DNA of 64,000 bases, from NCBI RefSeq assembly GCF_905163445.1, contig NC_053196.1:15959501-16023500 (forward strand), read 5' to 3'. Both the position numbers and the translations under genes were made by a program. The DNA is from Pararge aegeria. Lineage: Eukaryota > Arthropoda > Insecta > Lepidoptera > Nymphalidae. The notes under the pieces are model-generated. The model was not told the DNA's origin. It ran no database searches and worked only from the letters and a program-made list of their open reading frames with translations. Positions 1-11,190 of the stretch are shown here, one piece after another (the first letter of the stretch is position 1; each line of letters starts with the position of its first letter).

Positions 1-355
1 TAAATTCGTCAACTTAAAACTAAAGCTACGATCCATCTCTCTAGCTATCGCTTGAAGCGATAACCTTTGGTTGAGGAAACATATTAGAGAAAACGGCTTA
101 AGCTTCATGTTCAGGTTAATTACACCGGCAACCACGCCCTTCAAACCGGTACTTTTACGCGACTGACAGCATCTAGAATATTATTGATCTAAAGTATAAA
201 TAGATAGACTCTCTTCTTCATCTACACCGTAAAGCCAGGCTCCGAAGTTTCCTAATACTAGCTTAAATTAAACTTAGTTTAAGCTATTATCCCAGACTGA
301 GATCTATAAAGTGACTTTCCTTGAACTTAGAGAGCAGTTCGAATGAGTTGAAACT
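1..355. other. No gene recognised
   Basis: AT-rich sequence without a convincing open frame. About 116-180 resembles the REP-5 family (compare 24545-24750 and 57430-57575) through the phrase ACCACGCCCTTCAAACCGG. Confidence 0.5.
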
Positions 356-545
356 ATTTAGCGTAACCGACCGAACACAAATTTTAAAGGAGGAATTTAA
401 GTAAATATTCTTACAGATTAACTATTCTGTTGAAATGAAATTTAACATAATATAACAATAGCATAATTCAACAGCACAATTATCTGAAAAAGATTTAAAA
501 AGAACACTTAATTGCGTAGTTTGTTGCTGGTCGGTTACGCTAAAT
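356..545. repeat. Inverted repeat with 17-bp perfect arms
   Basis: Arms at 356-372 (ATTTAGCGTAACCGACC) and 529-545 are exact reverse complements, separated by 156 bp. The similarity stops sharply outside the arms. This may be a small MITE or a hairpin; no target duplication was seen. Confidence 0.6.
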
Positions 546-1532
546 CGGCGGTAATGGTTCGATACATCTATCTCGTTTTAACACTTCGTAAAGTCTGCTT
601 AAAGACAAAGAACGCTATATTCAATTAATTACATGGATCTGCATACAGCAGATTTATTGTTACCTTTGCTGAAATTCAAAATTCTTTTAAAAAACTACAA
701 GCAAATGAGATTATTATCTAACTTGAATTAATTTAACATTTAAAAAAATTATATATTTCAAGAATTTTACTGTGACCATAATAAATTTAAATTGGAACAA
801 TACTGCCATTGGAATAATACTGCCGCGCTTATGAAAAAGGCAATTCTACTAAAGAACTCTACACACACATAGTACGTGTTTCGTTTTCTACATAGCTACG
901 TATCTTAGAAGGAAGATATGAAGGTTCAAATCCATTTGCAGATGTAAGTCTGAAACAGTTTTAGAAAAATATAAAAAAATCGCCTTTTACATAAGCATGA
1001 CAGAATACTTTTAATATTATTTTCTTTGCTTGTTTTTAGTATTTTTTTTTCTCTTTTTCAGTAGCTAGCTCTAAATTAATTATATTACGAATACATTGTA
1101 TTTTCGTGAACAATTTTATGTTTAAAATATAAATATAATTTAAAAGAATGTAATAATGTTATTAAAACTTAAATCCTTGGTTGTCGCACAAGTTGGAAGT
1201 AGGTTAAGGCTTCAGTGAGTAAACAGGGCTTGAATCTTATTGTATAGCGGTCTATATACATTATATATTATACAATTTTGAACAATACGAAAACATATTT
1301 GAAATATTGTTCATTAAACATTTGAAAATTACGTTATGTGTTTTAATCATAAACCACTCCTTTGAGGTTGTATTAACCATGCATTTCTTTGGTGATTGTC
1401 ATCATCATCATTTTCATCACCATCTTCACATCAAGAATATATTATTTATATCACCTTCAAATGTTAAATTACCAGCAAAAAAGTAGGTAGAACTTTACTT
1501 ACAATTTCTATTAATATATACCTATATATCTA
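546..1532. other. No gene recognised
   Basis: AT-rich filler with homopolymer runs. A short imprecise CATCAT tract lies near 1400-1430. No reading frame resembles a protein. Confidence 0.5.
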
Positions 1533-1926
1533 TCTATATATATACGAGTAAAAGAGAAAGTGTGGGTATGTTCCGTATATGCTCCGAAACGGCTGGACCG
1601 ATTTCGATGAAACTTTCAGGGAATCTCCGAATTGATCTGGCGAGTAATCGTGTAAAGTTTGGTGACGATCAGAGCACTCCTATTTTTGAACTGTCAAACT
1701 GTCAAATAAAGCTTTTATTTACTATGATGATATTCTATTGTTGGGTGTACATGGGTGTAGATAATGATCTTAACACGCTCGAGAAGAGAATGGAAGAGAA
1801 TGAATACGGAGAGAAATAAATGATTTAATGTATTATGAGACTTAAATTAAAAATTTAATGATGTAAGTATATTATTTAAATAAAATAAAGCAAAATCTAC
1901 CCCGCGAAGCGGGCTGGGTACGCTAG
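1533..1926 (+). mobile_element. Non-autonomous Helitron HEL-A, copy 1
   Basis: The 394-bp element starts TCTATATATATA and ends CTAG, and it lies between A (1532) and T (1927), the host dinucleotide expected for Helitrons. A short palindrome, CCCGC-GAA-GCGGG (1901-1913), lies about 10 bp before the 3' end, as in Helitron 3' hairpins. Two further copies on the minus strand (23415-23808 and 40200-40585) match from end to end. The 85-codon open frame inside it is not conserved as a protein and is taken as chance. Confidence 0.85.
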
Positions 1927-2384
1927 TATCTAATAAAATAAAATTTATAAAAGAGTCTTTAATAAAATAAAATTATGTATAATATTTTTTAGTTCTCGAG
2001 ACAGAAACAGGCGACAAAAGAGTAGAATGACAACATTATTAAGGACCTTTATTAACAAACTTTTAGCATTTTGCTTGTCCGAAAGTTAAACCAGAGAGAA
2101 TGGGACAGTGACAGCTGCAACAGATTATAAAGTAATATACTGTTTCAGTAGGTACATGTTAAGATCTGTGGCCAGCAGTGGAACCCTAATGGTCTGGGCA
2201 TGATTATGAAAATGATACGTTAGAATATAAATAAAATAATAATAATAGTATTATATTAACCATCATCATATTCAGGGCAAGCAGTTTTATGTTTCCTATA
2301 ATAAATAATAAATAAAAAGCCTTTTATTTCTTCATACATTTACATAGTTTCATATTTATCCTTAATTTTAAGTATATAAAGTGA
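1927..2384. other. No gene recognised
   Basis: AT-rich sequence between the Helitron and the RTE tail. Nothing coding or repetitive was recognised. Confidence 0.45.
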
Positions 2385-5300
2385 AAAAATAATAATAATA
2401 ATAGTAATAATAATTAAATTAAAAAAAAACTCCGTTATGAAGAACCCTTTTTCAAGGTCAAGGCCTCCTCCAGAGACAGCCAGAGCTGCCTATTTTTTGC
2501 TTTCAGCATCCAGTTTGGTCCAGCCACGTTTTTGATGTCGTCCTCCCACCGATAGTGCGGTCTACCTCTAGCACGGTTACCTGTTCGGCCTGGCTATTTC
2601 GTTAACCTGACGGTCCATCTATTGTCGGTAAGTCTAGCCACATGACCAGCCCACTTCCATTTTGCTTTTAGAGTATAGGCGAGGGCATCGGTTATTTTGG
2701 TTTGTTGTCTGATCAGAGAATGTCGAATTTTATGGATTCTTCTGACGTTCATAATACTTCGTTCCATTGCTCTTTGACACCTTATTATCATATTTCTTAC
2801 TTTGTCCGTAAATTTCCAGGTTTGACAGCCATATGTCAGCGTAGGTAGTATGCACGAGTTCATAATCTTACTTTTAAATTTCATAGGCATTTTGCTTTTT
2901 AAAACCTCTTTCGTGCTCCAGAATTTGTTCCATGCAAATCTAATTCTTCTTTTTATTTCTTCTTCGTTGTTGTTTCTTACGAAAGATATTTGCTTTCCTA
3001 AATATGTGTATTTCTGGACATATTTTATATAAGTATTTTCTATAATTATTGGGGTTTCTGTGTGGTTAGTCATTAATTTTGATTTATTAAAGTTTATTTC
3101 CAAACCTGCCTCTCTACTTGCCTTGCTCAATGAATCCATCATGTATTGCATTTGTGCGCTACTTTCTGCAAAGACTGCTATGTCATCGGCAAATCTGAGA
3201 TGGTTGAAGTACTTTCCTTGGACGTATATACCTAGTTTACCCCATTTTAAAGTACTTAGAACTGACTCTAGTACTGCTATAAAAATTTTTGGTGATATCG
3301 GGTCGCCTTGTTTTAAACCACGTTTTATAGGGATTGGTACACCCGTTGATTCTAGTCGTATCTTGCTCGTGCTATTCTCGTATAAATATTTTAGTATGTT
3401 TATGTATTCTCGGTCTATTTTTAGTTTTTACAGGCATTTCCATATAACGCGGTGTTTCAAGCTATCGAAGGCTTTTTGATAATCGATAAAAGCGACATAA
3501 AGAGGTTTTCGGTATTCTTGGAATTTTTCTATTAGCAATTCGACAGCGTGAATATTATCAATTGTTGAAAACCCGGTTCTAAAGCCAGCTTGTTCAATCG
3601 GTTGATTAACCTCTATTATTCCCTTTATTCTTTTCTCAATTAAAGAGGCGAATAGCTTATAAAGGCATGGCAATAAACTTATGGGACGATAGTTGGCTAT
3701 ATTGTTTGGATTTCCTTTTTTATAAAGTAGTATGATTGTAGATTCTGTCCATTGTTTTGGGGCAATGCCCGTCTGTATGATTAAATTAAATAATTTTGTT
3801 AAGAGGCATGTTAAACACAATCCCGCTGTTTTAATTGCTTCGTTTGATATCATATCAGAACCTGGGCTTTTATCGTTTTTTAACCTCTTTATTGCCTTAA
3901 GAACTTCAAGGTTGTCGAAGGGAGGTGAAGCCTTAGTACATGGCTCTATATATTGAATTGTGCTCGGATCCATGTCGTCGTTTACGTCTTTTTCGCTAAA
4001 TAGGTCTTTGTAAAAAGCCGTCGCTATTTTAAGTATATCTAATCGGTTTCGCACCATGTTGGTAGAGTCCTGTAAACTAGTTATCCAATTTTTATAAGTC
4101 CTAAGTTCTTTGTAAGCCTTTTTCATGCTACCGGTTCTTTCTAAGTGTTTTTCTATTGTTTTAGATCTATGTTCATCATAGTCACATTTCAAATATTTGC
4201 TTGTAAGTTTATATAAAGCACTCAACTCGTTTTTCATAGCTCTTGTTTTTGGTTTGGTCTTTTGAAGCTCATATTTCCTCTTGAGTAAAACCATGGTGCG
4301 TTCTTGTATGATTTCGTTCTTTAATTGTTTGGATGGTATATGTGCATATTGCTGGCTTGTATTAATGGTGTGTATAATTTTATCGTAAAAAACTTGAACT
4401 GAATTTTCTTGGGACTCTGTCAGTGTCTTAGTGTAGGTATTTAGATGGTCTAGGTATCTTGTTATTTCATCTTCTCGTACTAATAGGCTTTTTGGTTTAT
4501 TATTGTAGTTTTTCCTGGATTTCTTAGGTATTTGGAGCCTTACGGTTGCTCTTACTAGCCTATGATCTGATGAGAATAATAAATCAATTATTTCAATGTT
4601 AGAAATACTATTCTTGAGGTTTGATAAAATGAAATCTATTTCGTTTTTTGTAGAGCCATCTGGCGATCTCCATGTCCACTTTCGTTTTTCTTTTTTCTTG
4701 AAGAATGTGTTTAAAATAGGAAGGTTTTTTTCATGCGCAAAGTCTATTAATGCTTCGCCTCTTTTGTTCCTGGTGCCGTATCCATATTTGTGAATGATAA
4801 GACTTTCGCCCGGCTTTGCTTTGCCAATTTTCGCATTAAAGTCCCCCATGACTATAACATTCCGTGATGCGATAGAAAGAGCTTTGTTTAAAGTTTTGTA
4901 GAACTCTAGGTGATCTTCTTTGGGAGCTGCCTCAGTTGGTGCATAAACTTGTATGACAGAGAGATTCAAATTATAAATTAAAAGGTTTAAGATTGCAATT
5001 CTTTCTGATAATCCATTGAAACTAATGATGTATTTTTTTAGGTACTTTTTTACAATAAAGCCGACTCCATGTAGACCAGGAGTATTTCCTATGTAAAAAA
5101 GTATAAAATCTGCATATTCCTCTATCGAATTTCCTAGACGTTTGACTTCAGATAGTCCAATTACGTCGTATTTAATTTCTTTTATGGCTTTATCCAGCTC
5201 TATCAATCGTTCACGGGAAGAAAGACTACGTACGTTAAAGGTAGCAATGTAGAGATTATTGGATTTGGATTTTTGTTTACTTTCAGTGTTTTTAGTGTTT

Positions 5301-5440
5301 TAGTAAGAATGTCTGGAGGGTTTTGGTCTACAACTCCCTCGATGACCAGTCGGCTTGGGAGCGGTGTTTTATTTTTTAAATAATTTTGCGTTTCACATAG
5401 TATTTTGGAAGTATGGAGGGTTATGTTTCCTACTATTTGT
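2385..5440 (-). mobile_element. Nearly full-length RTE-type non-LTR retrotransposon (RTE-A)
   Basis: A minus-strand retrotransposon of about 3 kb. It carries a single long ORF with an apurinic-type endonuclease followed by reverse transcriptase, the layout of the RTE clade. Downstream of the ORF stop (2435-2437) is a short 3' region of T-rich sequence and an ATT-type microsatellite (about 2385-2425 on the plus strand), the usual RTE tail. The coding potential begins close to 5438, so little is missing at the 5' end. The exact boundaries and target duplication were not resolved. It differs in sequence from the RTE-B fragments elsewhere in the window. Confidence 0.85.
2435..5438 (-). pseudogene. 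RTE ORF2: endonuclease plus reverse transcriptase, two in-frame stops
   Basis: The encoded protein would nick target DNA and copy the element RNA into it. The endonuclease part shows YIATFNVRSL (about 5225-5260), GLSEVKR, VMGDFNAKIG (about 4.84 kb), IDFIL and SDHRLV. The reverse transcriptase follows with LKNDKSPGSDMI, NYRPISLLPC, the first catalytic aspartate in AFIDYQKAFD (about 3.49 kb), GLKQGDPISP and the catalytic FADD (3182-3193). The C-terminal part has WAGHVARLTDNRW. One frame runs from about 5.29 kb to 2435 and is interrupted only by TAA at 3428-3430 and TAG at 2594-2596. Protein-like sequence resumes in the same frame after each stop. At the 5' end a likely single-base shift near 5.26-5.29 kb joins it to a second frame (reading VIEGVVDQNPPDIL) that stays open to about 5438. 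The total of about 1000 codons fits the usual RTE ORF. No ATG start is evident. It is a recently inactivated copy, not a host gene. Confidence 0.88.
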
Positions 5441-5499
5441 TAATCAGCAATCAAGCATAGTCGTTAGACACAAGCAGCTCAATACCGTGAAGTATTAAA

Positions 5500-5565
5500 T
5501 CCTTGCATAAGACAATGCCCAACGCTGGACATCCAACGCGTTGACTCGATGATGATGATGAAATA
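5500..5565 (+). repeat. Possible 3' tail of an RTE-like element
   Basis: The segment has CAACGCTGGACATCCAACGCGTTGACTC followed by GATGATGATGATGA. This resembles, in diverged form, the last codons and ATG-type tail of RTE-B (compare 33370-33420, minus strand). It abuts the 5' end of RTE-A. Confidence 0.4.
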
Positions 5566-6028
5566 GCAATTCGCTCAAAGCCGAAACCTTAATGAATATT
5601 GAAACGCCAAACAATAAACATTATTATATAGCCTTTAGAGACAAGAAATAAATTACGTAATTATTTCCGTCAATTTACGGAACATTGGACCTTTAAAAAG
5701 AAATTTTGCCTTCACAAACGTAGAATTAAGAAAATATAGAACCCTCATTCAGCCGTTATTAAATGAAGTGCATTGTGTCCAAAAACAGTGAAAAAGCCCC
5801 GCGCACGTCCTACACCCAAGAAATCTTGCTAGCTCACTAACTTTTTCCCATTTTCCCATATTATGGTAAACATTTAGAACATTAGAGGTAAATAAATTAC
5901 TGTCAACTGCTAAATAGTATGAAGTGGCTGACCGCTTGTTCGAGAAACACTACTAAAGTGGAGTGGTTTTTGATGCTAGTCGTTTACGGTTTCTGTATGT
6001 TCTCAATTCTGTGCTCAGAAAATACAAA
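5566..6028. other. No gene; contains one copy of a short repeat
   Basis: No coding frame. About 5935-5985 (CGAGAAACACTACTAAAGTG and onward) is repeated with changes at 19120-19172. Confidence 0.45.
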
Positions 6029-6130
6029 ACTGGCGCAGTAGTCGCTGGGCCTTATAAGCGAAGGTCTTGGGTTCGATCCCCCTGGTTCTTCTGGTGTTAG
6101 GCTTCTGCTGTGGCTAGTTACCACCAGTAG
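6029..6130 (+). repeat. SINE-3-like tRNA-derived head
   Basis: CTGGCGCAGTAGTCGCTGGG and GGTCTTGGGTTCGATCCCC resemble tRNA A and B boxes. TGGCTAGTTACCACC downstream matches the body of SINE-3 (41070-41400). Confidence 0.5.
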
Positions 6131-6284
6131 GTACACTCATAGAGGTGCTGCCATGCGATAACCTCAGAGACGGCGTCAGGAGAAGTTTAAAACTGCGTTC
6201 CAGCCATCAATCCTACCTCCGGAACTTAATAAATAAACTTAATTATGTATGTACCAAAAACAAGATGTTGACTTCACATGCATT

Positions 6285-6440
6285 TGAGGATTTTTTGGAG
6301 AACTCTGAAGCATGCAGGTTTCCACACACAAAGTTTTCCTTCTCCGTTAATCAAATGAATTTATTTAAAACGCACATAACGCAACTGCCTGAGAGGTGCT
6401 TGTCTGGGATTGATATCCGATCTGAAATCCAGATCACATG
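6285..6440 (-). repeat. SINE-2 fragment
   Basis: The phrases GGAGAACTCTGAAGCATGCAG, CTCCGTTAATCAAATGA and AAAACGCACATAACGCA are the SINE-2 body in reverse orientation. The 150-codon plus-strand frame 6145-6597 runs across it and is therefore taken as chance. Confidence 0.6.
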
Positions 6441-7097
6441 GCAAAGTACACTTTACTTGCTTGTGAGCGTATTAACTTTATTTACATGGATTTCAATCGA
6501 TTTCCTTCAATTCGATCTTGACCTATTGAAAATGGGGCCACCTTCAGAGTTGGTATACCTTTCAAGTCATAGACTTTCGAAAATTGGTCCACAATAGACT
6601 GAGGAAATCTGCATATAAGAAATATAAATAAAGTCAAATAAAAAACCGCCTTTTTGGAATCGAATCGAATAAGGTTGTAGGTCTTAAAATTTTATTTATT
6701 CGTCCTAGTACAGGTATAAAGAAACTTACCTTTTCTCTGATAAAAAACAGAGCTGAACTACCTAATATAAACTTTGATGTTGTTTAAAATTACATTCTTT
6801 ATTTGTTAAAGACAAAACAACATTAAGCCTGTGGCACACCAAATGCAAGATTTTTTTTTTTCATGCAAGGAACACGTCCTGCTAATGCCGCCCTGTCCAT
6901 TAACCTAAGGCGTATCTGTTAAGCCTCACGACATACGTCAGTCAGCTGTCTTCTTGGTCACTGACTGATCATTCAGAAGTATAAAACAAAAACTCAAACT
7001 ATATATATAAAAAAATTTGGCTAGCTGTTGGAGTAAATCCATTGCCCATAATATCATCCAAACTTCAGAGTAGACAAAATGTGTTTAAAATTCCATT
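6441..7097. other. No gene recognised
   Basis: Low-complexity AT-rich sequence. Nothing recognised. Confidence 0.45.
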
Positions 7098-7560
7098 ATG
7101 ATAATGAAAATGATATCAGCATATCGTCTTGGGAAAGTACAGAAAACCTTTGTGGGGCTGACTATATGCTTTTATAACATGCTACTGAAAGTAATATTAG
7201 ATTTACCATTACATAAGTTTAAAGAATGTATAAAAACACATTTAATACATCGAGGTTACTATACTTTTGATGAATTTCTTAACAACAAGGTTAAGAAATT
7301 CACAAGATTTGATTCACAACTTTGACAAGGTTGCTTGGAAAGAAGCTGCTCCGATTTCATCTCACTCAAGATAAAACAAAGATTGTTAAATTGTAAAACG
7401 ATGTTAGAAAAGAGCAACTGCTGAGTTTCTTGCCGGCTTCTTCTCGGTAGAATCTGCCTTCCGAACCGGTGGTAGAGTCACTATAAACAGACATACTTAA
7501 AGTTTCAGAAGTATTTATATTAGGCCTACTTGAAATAAATGAATTTTGAATTTGAATTTG
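7098..7560 (+). mobile_element. LINE-A 3' end (5'-truncated Jockey/CR1-like LINE)
   Basis: A 75-codon frame reads ISAYRLGKVQKTFVGLTI and GYYTFDEFLNNKV, matching the C-terminus of the longer LINE-A copy at 30057-31343. The LINE-A 3' UTR follows (AAAAGAGCAACTGCTGAGTTTCTTGCCGGC, ACCGGTGGTAGAGTCAC) and ends in a GAATTTGAATTTG tail. Confidence 0.82.
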
Positions 7561-7956
7561 ATAAGGCCGCATGGCCTATCCGCGATTAACACAAAGTCGC
7601 GCTTGGTATATCGAAACCTTAAGCAGCTAGTTTGAATACTGAACTTTCCAGAATATTTTAAAAGTTACCCGCCTTAATACATTATATCAGTGGAAAGTTA
7701 TCTCGGCTTTTGTTTACACAGACTCCAGCTTGTTTGCTAAATGAAAGTTTTTCATGAAAATACAGCTGCTGAAACTCAAAATTTAATGAGGTTTTGTTTT
7801 GTTCAGAGTATGATTAGGCATGTTTTTAACACCCAATGCAGAAATAGGGTTGTTAAAAGTTTTACTGCTTTGTTTGCTTTGTTAGTTAAGTAGTGAGTTA
7901 GTTTGACATCAGATCAGTATGTCCTGAGTTCAATTCCCTATAAAAGGGTGATAAAT
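7561..7956. other. No gene recognised
   Basis: AT-rich intergenic sequence. Nothing recognised. Confidence 0.4.
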
Positions 7957-8023
7957 AAGCTAAAATAGGAGTTGAAATTAAAATTGGTTTCTCTTGCTAA
8001 AATAGGAGTTGAAATTAAAATTG
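7957..8023 (+). repeat. Short local direct duplication
   Basis: GCTAAAATAGGAGTTGAAATTAAAATTG appears twice, about 39 bp apart. This looks like replication slippage. Confidence 0.6.
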
Positions 8024-8143
8024 AAATTAAAATAGAAATTATAAGCTTAGAGAAGAGATATTTTCCGTATGACAATCGGTATACGGGATGAACAGATTCT
8101 TTGAAATTTTTGTTGCAGAAACAATCTGCAATATATTTATATA

Positions 8144-8171
8144 ACTATATATATATATATATATATATATA
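8144..8171. repeat. (AT)n microsatellite
   Basis: An uninterrupted AT dinucleotide run lies just upstream of a Helitron 5' end. Confidence 0.8.
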
Positions 8172-8181
8172 CTACTAAATA

Positions 8182-8710
8182 TCCCTACTAATATTATAAA
8201 TGTCAATTTCACGCAAAAACTACTAAACCGATCCTCATGAAACTTTGTACACATATTCTTGGAAGTATTAGAAGTAATATAGGATACTTTTTATCCCGAC
8301 ATTAAGCTCGGTTCCTTTGGGAGAGGGAATGAAAGGGTTTGACAATTTTACACCATAACTCCGACAAATTATAACCGATTTAAATAATTATTTTTGTACT
8401 ATAGAGGTTATAATATGTGTTTATTTTGCCCAAACTTTTTGTAGATCTGTATGAGATTGGAGATAGAGGACAGAACTCCTCAGCGGGCGGCAGCAAACCC
8501 CTCATTTAAGGCTTAGCGATAATGAATACTTACTAGCTAAGCCGCGGGCAGACAGCTTTTTAAGTTGGTATGTCACCTATTTTATGGAAAAGGAAATGTT
8601 CTTTCCATAGCGTTCTCTCAAATAGTACAAATCCTGTGGTAGGATTAGAACTTGTTAACGAGCGAGGCTTTAGACCCATTTCTGTAGACGAAGTCGCGGG
8701 CAGAAGCTAG
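8182..8710 (+). mobile_element. Non-autonomous Helitron HEL-B
   Basis: It starts TCCCTACTAATATTATAAATG after an A and ends GGGCAGAAGCTAG followed by T. The interior includes GATACTTTTTATCCCGACAT and CCTCAGCGGGCGGCAGCAAA, shared with the copy at 52430-52858. A second terminus-like CTAG near 8550 suggests a composite of two HEL-B ends. Confidence 0.75.
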
Positions 8711-8877
8711 TAGGTATAACAAAGTGTGTCTTTATGTCTGTAAGTGAAGTGTTTATTGAACTGATATTAATGAAAATTTGGCATAAATACTTATAATCCA
8801 TGCAACTGATTTTAAGGTTATGCTGGAGATAGGCGTAGGCGATCGAAAATTCATACAAAGTCACGGGCAACAACTAG
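8711..8877 (+). mobile_element. HEL-B-related fragment with its own 3' end
   Basis: It directly follows the previous element and ends in AGTCACGGGCAACAACTAG plus A. It may be a tandem or partly replaced Helitron end. Confidence 0.5.
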
Positions 8878-9134
8878 ATATTAATATAGAATCATCTTAC
8901 TCACTTCTTAGGGTAAGTTGTAGAGATTCTTCAGAGGGATAAGCCAAGCTTTCCTTGAAATGCCACATACATTTAACACGGTTCTGATGAATAAATGAAT
9001 AAATAAACTTTTTTAGTTATGTAGGAATTCCTTAGCCTTCTTTATAACGCAGGAACAGAAATTCAACACGTAGAAATTCACGGCTAGCTGCCAGTCCACA
9101 ATAATAACGTTAATCCCAGAGAAGTACTCGTTTG

Positions 9135-9242
9135 GATAACCTTTTTGGCTTCGGGCGGTTTCCTTTTGCTAAAGATTTTACTTCAAAACAATGTGAGCCT
9201 CATTTAAATAATATAAGAGCTGGAGTCGCCGGGACAAAGGCT
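9135..9242 (+). repeat. Dispersed repeat of about 105 bp, copy 1
   Basis: GGTTTCCTTTTGCTAAAGATTTTACTTC and GAGCTGGAGTCGCCGGGA match, with substitutions, 10489-10593. The family is unknown. Confidence 0.55.
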
Positions 9243-9369
9243 ACAATATAATATAATAATTCTTTATTTGTTAAATATAATGTTTTGTAATTGTGATGAA
9301 ATGAACTTTGAGATAAAGGTGGACTTTGATGGGTGGTGTGCGGGAAACTTCGTAACATTCTTAAGTCCA

Positions 9370-9800
9370 AAATCCTGAAGACACGACTTATGGCTTTGAA
9401 ACGTGGTCGCTGACTATAGGCCTTAAAATAAGGTCCAAAGTACCTCGGCGAGTGATGAAGCAAGCTACGCACGGAGAATGTCTACTTCTAACGTCATCAA
9501 TTAGACGTAAGGAAAAAGCTAGAGGTACCGACATACCTCAACGAAACGCGAAGCTTAAGTGACAATAGGTGGGGCACAAAGATCGGAGAATTGATCGACT
9601 AAGATGCTGAATAGGCGACGGTAAACACAAGTAAACACAAGTAAACATAGTGACAGATTGGACAGATTACATCAAACGAGTCGCTGGGAGCCGATGGAAA
9701 CAAGCGGCCAAAGGCAGAATTTGGAGAAATACGGAAGTACGGAAATAGTTGCTGCACCCACCTTTGCCTCCGAAAGATTCTTATGTCGTCAGCTATGGAT
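9370..9800 (+). pseudogene. RTE-B fragment: end of reverse transcriptase ORF
   Basis: Plus-strand translation gives YGFETWSLTIGLK, IRRKEKARGTDIPQRNAKLKWQ and, after frame changes, DYIKRVAGSRWKQAAKGR. These parallel YGSETWSLTMGLIRR and RRVAGSRWRRAAQDR of the RTE-B piece at 33370-33845. Several stops and shifts are present. A small tandem AAACACAAGT duplication lies near 9630. It is a 5'-truncated, decayed insertion. Confidence 0.75.
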
Positions 9801-10045
9801 TATTATCATCATCGTATAAACCCACTTCAAGGCCGTAGTCCATCATCCTGACCGTCATTATACAGAACTCTACGGAATGCAGGTTTCCTCACGATGTTTT
9901 ACTTTACCGTTGAAGCAAGTGATGTTTTGATTACTTAAACGCACATAACGTAGAAAAGTTAGAGGTGCGTGCTAGGATTCGAACTCGGCCCCCCAAAAGT
10001 GAAGCCGAAGTCTTTACTGGGCTACCGCAGCTTCTTGATACTGCC
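9795..10045 (-). repeat. SINE-2 copy (diverged)
   Basis: It reads from TATCATCATCG through GGAATGCAGGTTTCCTCACGATG to a reversed tRNA-like head ending CTACCGCAGCTTC. Confidence 0.65.
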
Positions 10046-10224
10046 ACTGAATCAGTTAATGTAATCAAATTTTTAGCGCTACTGTCTTAAGGGGATCATT
10101 CATAAGAACTCAATTAAGCATCGGTGGACGATGTACAAATACTTTCCACACTCACGATCCCCGCTCGGCGTTAAACAAGCCCAAATTTTTTAATAACTGA
10201 CTTACCCTATAATTGTTTACTACA

Positions 10225-10395
10225 GTTTAGCCTCTGATCTCCCCTGGTAAGATATGGTGGCAATTATATTGGACCCATTCCACTTTTCGGTTACCACGCG
10301 GCATCTTACCAGATACCTGAATCTCTTTGTAGCACGGCTGTGCCAGTAGAGTGGTCAGGTGGTAGGAGTAAACCAGACCAGAAAAATGGCAATAA
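10225..10395 (-). repeat. SINE-3 fragment
   Basis: TCGGTTACCACGCGGCATCTTACC, TGTAGCACGGCTGTGCCAGTAG and AGTAAACCAGACCAGA correspond to the reversed body of SINE-3. Confidence 0.55.
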
Positions 10396-10488
10396 TAGCA
10401 GTATTTCACAAAGTACGGTGTTACGGAACCCTTATTTTGCGAGTGCAGCTCCCACTTTTTTAAGGATGAATTTTCATAATGTTATTAA

Positions 10489-10593
10489 TAGTCCTTTGTG
10501 GCTCCAAGCGCTTTCCTTTTGCAAGATATTTTACTTCCAAATAATGTAGGCCTCATTAAATATTTATAAAAGCTCGAGTCGCTTGGATAAATG
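10489..10593 (+). repeat. Dispersed repeat of about 105 bp, copy 2
   Basis: Partner of 9135-9242 in the same orientation. Confidence 0.55.
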
Positions 10594-10777
10594 TTAACGC
10601 ACACTACTGCTGTCCACACTACATATAACAGTATTCTCTTACACTTTTTTTGTATCCATCATTTATTGTTTTTAATTTTAATTTTGTTAATTTTTAACAA
10701 TGTTTAATTATACTCATAAAAACAGCATATATACATAAAACTAGCTCTACTTTACTTTATTCTTATATAGCTATAAG

Positions 10778-10825
10778 CAGTGACGTGAGGGTATGCAGAG
10801 GGCATGCAGATGATATAAAATGTAG
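10778..10825 (+). repeat. MITE-1 terminal fragment
   Basis: CAGTGACGTGAGGGTATGCA followed by GATGATATAAAATG matches the terminal inverted repeat of the intact MITE-1 at 39759-39962. Confidence 0.65.
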
Positions 10826-10860
10826 AATATAAAAAACTTACTGAAATTGCTGAGTAACCT

Positions 10861-11190
10861 TTTATAATCATCATATCAACCCATTACCGGCCCAGGGGCA
10901 CATCTTTCCACAATGACAAGGGGTTAGGGCCCTAGTCTACCACCAGCGCGAATTTTGAACTCCACACAACTTTGGTATTATTATGGAAACTCCGGCATTG
11001 CAGGTTTCCCATTTCATCAGAAGGACACTTATGTCCGTCCCATCACAGTGACATCAGGATTAACCGTTAAAGCAAGTTATATTTGAATTACTTAAAACGC
11101 ACATAACTTAGAAAAGTTAAAGGTGCGAGCAAGGATTCGAACTCGAGATTCGTTAAGTCGAAGTCCTACGCACTGAGCTTTCGAAACGCT
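10861..11190 (-). repeat. SINE-2 copy, nearly complete
   Basis: It starts ATCATCATATCAACCCATTACC and runs through the SINE-2 body to a reversed tRNA-like head (GGATTCGAACTCG, GAAGTCCTACGCACTGAG). A short extra block (GGACACTTATGTCCGTCCC) interrupts the body. Confidence 0.75.

Noticed and set aside
1562..1819. 85-codon plus-strand frame, also mirrored at 40366-40560
   Set aside because: It lies wholly inside HEL-A. The equivalent frame is broken or shifted in the other copies, so it is a by-product of a non-coding Helitron.
6145..6597. 150-codon plus-strand frame
   Set aside because: Its middle is the reverse complement of a SINE-2 body and its start is a SINE-3-like piece.
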